Origin: Sphingobacteriia bacterium | GTDB taxonomy: Bacteria; Bacteroidota; Bacteroidia; Chitinophagales; Chitinophagaceae | Reading direction: 5' to 3' | NCBI GenBank assembly: GCA_004294465.1 | Contig: REAV01000024.1 | Span: forward strand, 1-9,423 | DNA length: 9,423 bases | Shown here: piece by piece, positions 5,026 through 9,423 of the stretch | Position numbering within the stretch: position 1 is the first letter of the stretch | How the letters are laid out: each line of letters opens with the position of its first letter | The notes under the pieces: generated by a model | What the model was told of the DNA's origin: nothing | Database searches by the model: none | Seen by the model: the letters and a program-made list of their open reading frames with translations, nothing else | Program-made: the position numbers and the translations under genes

Positions 5026-5652
5026 CTATTGTTCATGAATATGGGTCACACCCCCCGATACAGTGTATTTCATAGCATCTGCAGCGGAGATATTCTTTAA
5101 TAACTTAACCCTTTCCCTGGGTACCATATAAGTAATCCCAGAAATGGCGTAAGAATGGGGCACATAGACGGTTAAATGATCAATTAAGTTAAAATCGATA
5201 CTACTCTGTTGGGTGATAAAACCTATTCGCCAAACATCAGGAGCATCTACATTTACTAAAACAGGTTTATCAAATTTCTTTTTATTGCCCGCAAATGCTT
5301 CTAAAAAATCTTTGACAGAGGAATAGATAAACTTAATTCCAGGTGTTTTTTCTAAAACGGTGTCTAACAATGCTACCAACCGACCTACAGCAAATAAAGA
5401 AGACAACCATCCAACCAATAAAACCACAGAAATAACGACCAAAAAACCAAGGCCTGGCATTTTAATCAAATTCCCTTCTAAATCTTTTTTAATTAGTGAA
5501 GGGGCAATGGCATGAATGATATTGGGTAAAATATCATCCACCAGATTAAATAAACTGATAACTACCCAAATAGTAATGCCTATAGGCGCCAAAACAATCA
5601 GCCCTTGAAAAAAATATTGCAATAAACGTCTTAAAAAGCTCTTGAATGTCAT
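5026..5652 (-). CDS. DUF502 family membrane protein
   Basis: 208 residues with two membrane segments at about 14-37 and 66-90, separated by a periplasmic-type loop. Family features seen are the FFQGLIVLAPIGITIWV opening, GLGFLVVISVVLLVGW, the TPGIKFIYSSVKDF motif (103-116) and a C-terminal beta-rich soluble domain. DUF502 proteins are widespread and functionally uncharacterised. It is the first gene of the leftward block, divergent from the tetR gene with about 220 bp between starts, so its promoter should lie in 5653-5820; no clear TTTG/TAnnTTTG pair could be placed there on the minus strand. Confidence 0.85.
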   Translation of the reverse strand: MTFKSFLRRLLQYFFQGLIVLAPIGITIWVVISLFNLVDDILPNIIHAIAPSLIKKDLEGNLIKMPGLGFLVVISVVLLVGWLSSLFAVGRLVALLDTVLEKTPGIKFIYSSVKDFLEAFAGNKKKFDKPVLVNVDAPDVWRIGFITQQSSIDFNLIDHLTVYVPHSYAISGITYMVPRERVKLLKNISAADAMKYTVSGGVTHIHEQ

Positions 5653-5819
5653 TGGTATGGTCTACCCCCATTTTTACAGAATGCAAGATGCTATAAAAAA
5701 TTGATAGAATTCAACTTCAACAACCGAATAGCCCTATAAACTGGAATAATCAGCCAATAAGGCAATACCATTTATCCTCGATTTGGATCGTTAATGAAAA
5801 TTTAATACAAAAAAACCGC
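5653..5819. other. Divergent intergenic spacer, no gene seen
   Basis: AT-rich sequence between the starts of the DUF502 gene and the tetR promoter. Both strands contain short frames only, none with coding character. It should hold the promoter of the leftward block; I could not identify a convincing one. No terminator-like hairpin or repeat was seen. Confidence 0.5.
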
Positions 5820-5847
5820 GGAAACTTTGGTAACGAAAATAGTTTCC
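5820..5847. promoter_or_regulatory. Inverted repeat, probable operator of the TetR-type repressor
   Basis: GGAAACT (5820-5826) and AGTTTCC (5841-5847) are perfect 7-bp arms separated by 14 bp, giving a 28-bp palindrome. It fills the spacer between the -33 and -7 promoter elements immediately upstream of the tetR-like gene. TetR-family dimers bind palindromes of about 15-30 bp, commonly in their own promoter. The symmetry is directly visible; that this protein binds it is inference. A terminator is unlikely since no T-run follows. Confidence 0.55.
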
Positions 5848-5856
5848 ATAGTTTTG
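5826..5856 (+). promoter_or_regulatory. Bacteroidota-type promoter of the efflux operon
   Basis: TTTG (5826-5829), 19 bp, then TAGTTTTG (5849-5856), an exact match to the Bacteroidota pattern TTTG-N19-TAnnTTTG used by the housekeeping sigma factor ABfA. Expected start near 5862, leaving a leader of only about a dozen bases before ATG 5876. It overlaps the palindrome at 5820-5847, so repressor binding would block polymerase. Confidence 0.6.
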
Positions 5857-5875
5857 CATTCCAAAATTGGGCATT

Positions 5876-6493
5876 ATGGAGCAAAGAATAACCGAAAAAG
5901 CACAGGAACTCTTCTTCCGATACGGGTTGAAGAATGTGACCATGGACGATATTGCCACCCATTTGGGTATGAGCAAAAAAACAATTTATCAATATTATAC
6001 CGATAAAGATGCTTTGATTGATGCTGTGGTGCAAAGGGAAATAGATAATGACGTGGTAGAATGTGCAGTACACCGTCAAAAATGCGAGAATGCCGTTCAC
6101 GAAGTTTTTTTAGCACTCGACATGATGCAGGAAATGATGAGCACCATGAATCCTGTAATCATTTTTGAAATGCAGAAATACTATCCTTCGGCATTCAAGA
6201 AAATGAATGACCATAAAAATAAATTCCTCTATAAGGTAATTAAAGAAAACCTCGAACTAGGTATAAAAGAAGAAATGTATCGTGAGGATATTAATCCTGA
6301 TATACTTGCCAAATTTAGAATAGAAAGTATTTTCATTGCATTCAACCCCGAATTATTCCCATCTAATAAATACACGCTATTCCAAATTGAAACACAAATG
6401 ATGGAGCACTTTTTACATGGGATATGTACAACAAAAGGACACAAACAAATCATTAAATACAAAAAACAAAGACAAAAATCAATCAGTATATGA
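5876..6493 (+). CDS. TetR/AcrR-family transcriptional repressor
   Basis: 205 residues from ATG 5876; a TTG three codons earlier is also in frame but would add only GI-type residues and is less likely. The N-terminus is a classic TetR DNA-binding domain: ITEKAQELFFRYGLKNVTMDDIA (5-27) then the recognition helix THLGMSKKTIYQYYTDKDALI (28-48). The rest is a helical ligand-binding and dimerisation domain with no conserved signature, ending in a lysine-rich tail. It heads the operon, and its stop overlaps the tolC start as ATGA (6490-6493), so the two are translationally coupled. This position and the palindrome in its promoter suggest it represses itself and the pump, and releases when an efflux substrate binds. 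The ligand is unknown. Confidence 0.9.
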   Translation: MEQRITEKAQELFFRYGLKNVTMDDIATHLGMSKKTIYQYYTDKDALIDAVVQREIDNDVVECAVHRQKCENAVHEVFLALDMMQEMMSTMNPVIIFEMQKYYPSAFKKMNDHKNKFLYKVIKENLELGIKEEMYREDINPDILAKFRIESIFIAFNPELFPSNKYTLFQIETQMMEHFLHGICTTKGHKQIIKYKKQRQKSISI

Positions 6494-7896
6494 GCATAAT
6501 TAAAAAAGGAATCGGCTTGCTCAGTTTGGTTTTCATTATCAGTACTGGCTTTTCACAAACTGTAAACAAGCGTTATGATTTTAACGTTCAACAAGCAGTT
6601 GAATTTGCCAATAAAAACAACGTACAGGTAAAGAATACCTTATTGAATATCAAGGCACAAATTCAAACCAACAGAGAAATTACCGCAGCTGCATTACCTA
6701 CTATTACGGGAGCAGTTGGATCACAGTATTTTCCCAATGTTGCAGTACAAACACTTCCTAACTTTATTTCTCCCGCAACTTATCAGGTGCTGGTGAATGA
6801 AGGGGTGAAAGATGGCAATGGCAATCCAATTAAAATGCCCGGTGATTTTGGATTTATTCAAGCTCAGTTTGGAACAAAATGGAGTGCAAGTGCTGGAGTA
6901 TCACTACAACAATTATTATTTGACGGTCAGGTATTTGTAGGGCTTCAAGCACGAAAAGCATCCATCGATTTTCAAACCAGTGCTGCTGAAGTAACCGAAG
7001 TAGCTATCAAAACCAATATCTATAAGATCTATTATCAGTTGATTGCCAGTAAGATCACCATCGAAATATTAGATGCCAATATCAGCAGATTAGAAAAATT
7101 GGATTTCGATATCAAGGCCTTGTATAAAAATGGATTCGCAGAAAAAATAGACATCGATAAAATTGCTGTGCAATTGACCAATGTTAAAACAGAAAAAACA
7201 AAGGCCTTAAATGCTATTGCAGTTGGGTATTTGGGTTTAAAAACCTTGATAGGAATGCCTGCAAAAGACACTTTAGTATTAACTGAAACTTTAGATTACA
7301 ATAAAGTAAAAGAAGAAATTGCAATAGATGCTCCATATAGCTACGAAGACAGAAAAGATTTTCAGTACCTCAATTATGCCAAACAATTAAATGCATACAA
7401 TGTAAAGCGCTATCAATTAAGCTATTTACCTACAATTGCTTTAGGAGCCAGCTACAATAAAATTGCTCAACGAAATCAATTTGATTTTTTTAATAAAGGA
7501 GATTGGTTTTCTTCATCCAACATTGGGGTAAATATTTCTGTTCCTATTTTCAGTGGATTTGCCAAAGATGCTAGAGTAAAAAAAGCTAAGATTGATTTAG
7601 AACAAACTTCCAATCAATTGGAAAATTTAAAACTCAATATTGATGTATCTGTAGAACAGGCCAGAATTAAATACAACACAGCTATTTCGGTAATGGTTTC
7701 TCAGAAAAACAATATGGACCTCGCAGAAAGAGTGTATGGTCAGACAAAAAAGAAATACGAAATCGGAACTGGATCAAATACTGAAGTAAATGTGGCAGAT
7801 ACCGATTTAAAAACTGCACAAACCAATTATATCAGCGCTTTGTACGATGCAATCATTGCCAAAGTAGATTATTTAAACGCAACAGGTAAATTATAA
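6490..7896 (+). CDS. TolC-like outer-membrane efflux protein
   Basis: 468 residues with a Sec signal peptide (basic MSIIKK, hydrophobic GLLSLVFIISTGF, probable cleavage near residue 23 after FSQ). The mature part shows the duplicated outer-membrane efflux protein architecture: an N-terminal half with helical RKASIDFQTSAAEV and a C-terminal half with the tell-tale LSYLPTIALGASY, INISVPIFSGF-like strand (NIGVNISVPIFSGF) and a closing DLKTAQTNYISALYDAI segment. Trimeric TolC channels carry substrates through the outer membrane together with an adaptor and an inner-membrane pump, and both partners follow in this operon. Length is typical (about 440-490). A 55-residue insert with a glycine/asparagine-rich stretch near 85-115 is common in Bacteroidota members. 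Confidence 0.93.
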   Translation: MSIIKKGIGLLSLVFIISTGFSQTVNKRYDFNVQQAVEFANKNNVQVKNTLLNIKAQIQTNREITAAALPTITGAVGSQYFPNVAVQTLPNFISPATYQVLVNEGVKDGNGNPIKMPGDFGFIQAQFGTKWSASAGVSLQQLLFDGQVFVGLQARKASIDFQTSAAEVTEVAIKTNIYKIYYQLIASKITIEILDANISRLEKLDFDIKALYKNGFAEKIDIDKIAVQLTNVKTEKTKALNAIAVGYLGLKTLIGMPAKDTLVLTETLDYNKVKEEIAIDAPYSYEDRKDFQYLNYAKQLNAYNVKRYQLSYLPTIALGASYNKIAQRNQFDFFNKGDWFSSSNIGVNISVPIFSGFAKDARVKKAKIDLEQTSNQLENLKLNIDVSVEQARIKYNTAISVMVSQKNNMDLAERVYGQTKKKYEIGTGSNTEVNVADTDLKTAQTNYISALYDAIIAKVDYLNATGKL

Positions 7897-7921
7897 AATT
7901 TCAATCTTAAAAACCAGCACT

Positions 7922-9039
7922 ATGCTTACAATAAAAAAAATCCTATTTATTACAACAACTGCATTCGTTTTTGCGAGTTGTGGTAGTAATGAAAAAAATG
8001 GCAATTCTTTAGCAGAAAAAAAAGCTGCATTAGAAAAAATAAAATCTGAACATGCTGCTATTACAGCAAAGATGTCTGCATTGGAAGCGGAGATTGCTAA
8101 ATTAGACACCAGCAATGCCAACGCATTAACAGCTAAATTGGTTGGATTAACAACTATAACCAATCAGCCATTTGCGCACTATATAGACTTACAAGGAAGC
8201 ATTACTTCAGACAATGTATCTTATGTGTCACCAAGAATGGGACCCGGCCAGGTGAAAGCGATCTATGTAAAAAAAGGAGACCAGGTTAAACAAGGTCAAT
8301 TACTATTAAAGTTAGATGATGCGGTGATGAGACAATCGGTATATGCATCTCAAAAAGCATTAGAAACATTAAAAACACAATTGAATTTTGCCAAAGATAT
8401 TTATCAGCGTCAGGGTAATTTATGGAAAGATGGTATAGGCACTGAAGTACAATACATTTCTGCCAAAAACAATGTACAGGTGTAGTAGATGACCTTAATG
8501 TAAGAGTTGGAGAAATATTCAATGGTATGGCAGGTGTTACTCCACAAATAAAATTAGTTAGTACCGCAGGATTAAAAGTAATTACTCAGGTTCCAGAGAA
8601 TTATGCTGGAAAAATTAAAGTAGGTTCTAAAGTAATTATTCGTTTCCCTGACTTAAACAAAACCATAAGTGGAACAGTGGCAACAACTAGTAGAACCATT
8701 AATGCCAATAACAGGAGTTTTGATGCAGAAGTAAATATTAGTTACGATCCTGCTATTCGCCCTAATCAATTGGCAGAACTGAAATTCCAGGATTATGAAA
8801 CAGCTTCTGCAATCGCTATTTCTGTAAATACCGTTCAAACAGATGAAAAAGGTAAATATGTTTATATAGCAGTTCAAGAAGGGAATAGAATGGTGGCTCG
8901 CAAGAAAAACATTGTTGTTGGAGAAATGTATGGTCAAATGATCGAAGTAAAATCTGGCCTTACACTCAATGATGCTTTAATTACTGATGGATACCAGAAT
9001 ATTTATGATGGTCAATTAGTAATGGTTTTAAAAAAATAA
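7922..9039 (+). pseudogene. RND efflux membrane-fusion (AcrA/HlyD-type) adaptor, interrupted by internal deletion and frameshift
   Basis: The first part (7922-8485, 187 codons) has a lipoprotein signal with lipobox FASC (Cys20), an N-terminal coiled coil (about 29-65), the barrel strand and first lipoyl half (KAIYVKKGDQVKQGQLLLKLDD) and the rising helix of the hairpin, then stops at TAG 8483-8485 after AKNNVQV. The rest continues at once in a different frame (offset 2): GVVDDLNVRVGEIF from 8479, then the beta-barrel and membrane-proximal domains to TAA 9039. The expected link (second hairpin helix and return into the lipoyl domain) is missing. From memory of family members about 25-30 codons are lost, with a length of 3n+1 bases to explain the shift. 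Either a genuine null mutation or an assembly/sequencing deletion near 8474-8482. The intact protein would bridge TolC and the RND pump across the periplasm. The second part could only be made alone from an internal ATG such as 8527 and would lack a signal peptide. Confidence 0.85.
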
Positions 9040-9060
9040 AATTCTTTTAACTTATTATAT

Positions 9061-9423
9061 ATGAATTTCATAGAAGGCATCGCCAAAAAATTCAAAGAAT
9101 TTAAACCTACCAGTTGGGCAGTTGATAATAGAACAGCCGTTTATATTATCACTATACTCATCTCCTTGTATGGTTTAAATAAATTCAATACACTTCCAAG
9201 AGAACAGTTTCCGGACATTGTTGTACCGACCATTTCAGTCAGTACGGTATATTTTGGAAACTCTCCAAAAGACATTGAAAATTTAGTTACCAGACCAATT
9301 GAAAAACAATTGAAGTCGATCAGTGGAGCTAAAGTAAAAAAGATTCAATCTACTTCGCAGCAAGATTTTAGTTTGATCGTAGTAGAGTTTGATACCGATA
9401 TCAAAACGGAACTTGCTAAACAA
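9061..9423 (+). CDS. RND-family inner-membrane efflux permease, N-terminal part only
   Basis: The first 121 residues of an AcrB-like pump; such proteins are about 1,000-1,050 residues, so the gene runs on beyond the window. It shows a short cytoplasmic start, the first membrane helix at about 24-42, and the conserved start of the periplasmic porter domain: PREQFPDIVVPTISV (46-60), SPKDIENLVTRPIEKQLKSI (68-87) and DFSLIVVEFDTD (102-113). The proton-driven trimer takes substrates from periplasm or membrane and passes them via the adaptor to TolC. It starts 21 bp after the adaptor gene ends, in the same operon. Drug-efflux (HAE) rather than metal-efflux type is likely from the porter motifs, but substrates cannot be assigned. 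Confidence 0.92.
   Translation, partial: MNFIEGIAKKFKEFKPTSWAVDNRTAVYIITILISLYGLNKFNTLPREQFPDIVVPTISVSTVYFGNSPKDIENLVTRPIEKQLKSISGAKVKKIQSTSQQDFSLIVVEFDTDIKTELAKQ

Noticed and set aside
5750..6116. Minus-strand frames of 116 and 80 codons opposite tetR
   Set aside because: They overlap the DNA-binding domain of the TetR gene and the promoter; composition is that of antisense shadow and no domain is visible.
8527..9039. Second adaptor fragment as an independent gene
   Set aside because: It begins in mid-domain, lacks a signal peptide and lipoyl half, and joins directly to the preceding frame when the shift is taken into account, so it is the rest of one broken gene.

Overview
The window appears to join two unrelated pieces of DNA. 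Positions 1 to about 1080 look like a fragment of a phage or other mobile genome whose host uses ordinary sigma-70 promoters and Shine-Dalgarno sites. From about 1085 to the end the sequence is chromosomal DNA of a Bacteroidota bacterium, most like the Chitinophagaceae/Sediminibacterium group. The Bacteroidota call rests on gldC, the CBS and alpha/beta-hydrolase genes, an RND efflux operon of Bacteroidota style, AT-rich ribosome-binding regions without Shine-Dalgarno sites, and a TTTG-N19-TAnnTTTG promoter. No database search was possible, so all family names come from recognised motifs.

Left piece (1-1080): the acidic C-terminal end of an unknown protein (1-117); a 245-bp spacer with many short inverted repeats, where a perfect TTGACA-N17-TATAAT promoter points left towards a tiny open frame with an ideal AGGAGG site; a small protein that is essentially sigma-70 region 4 (363-761); a second strong promoter (841-869) over a very short hydrophobic reading frame; and the first about 47 codons of a protein resembling phage ATP-grasp-like proteins (from 941).

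Junction (about 1065-1090): the ATP-grasp-like frame and the converging CBS-protein frame both lose their expected ends within a few bases of each other. The simplest explanation is a chimeric assembly. A real recombination or integration event is less likely but possible.

Right piece, minus-strand block (1079-5652): seven closely spaced genes read leftwards in the order DUF502 membrane protein, GT4 glycosyltransferase, GldC, GatB/YqeY-like protein, CvpA-family membrane protein, alpha/beta hydrolase and CBS-domain protein (truncated by the junction). Spacers are 8 to 26 bp except one of 80 bp, so this is probably one or two transcription units carrying envelope and housekeeping functions.

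Right piece, plus-strand block (5826-9423): a tetR-tolC-acrA-acrB type tripartite efflux operon. The TetR-type repressor comes first, behind a Bacteroidota promoter whose spacer holds an inverted repeat that is a likely autoregulatory operator. The repressor stop codon overlaps the tolC start (ATGA). The membrane-fusion adaptor is interrupted: part of its coiled-coil hairpin is missing and the frame shifts, leaving two fragments. The inner-membrane RND permease runs off the end of the window.

I found no CRISPR array, insertion sequence, rRNA or tRNA gene, and no convincing new defence or other undescribed system. The items most worth following up are the junction, the folded mini-ORF in the left piece, the broken adaptor and the promoter/operator overlap.
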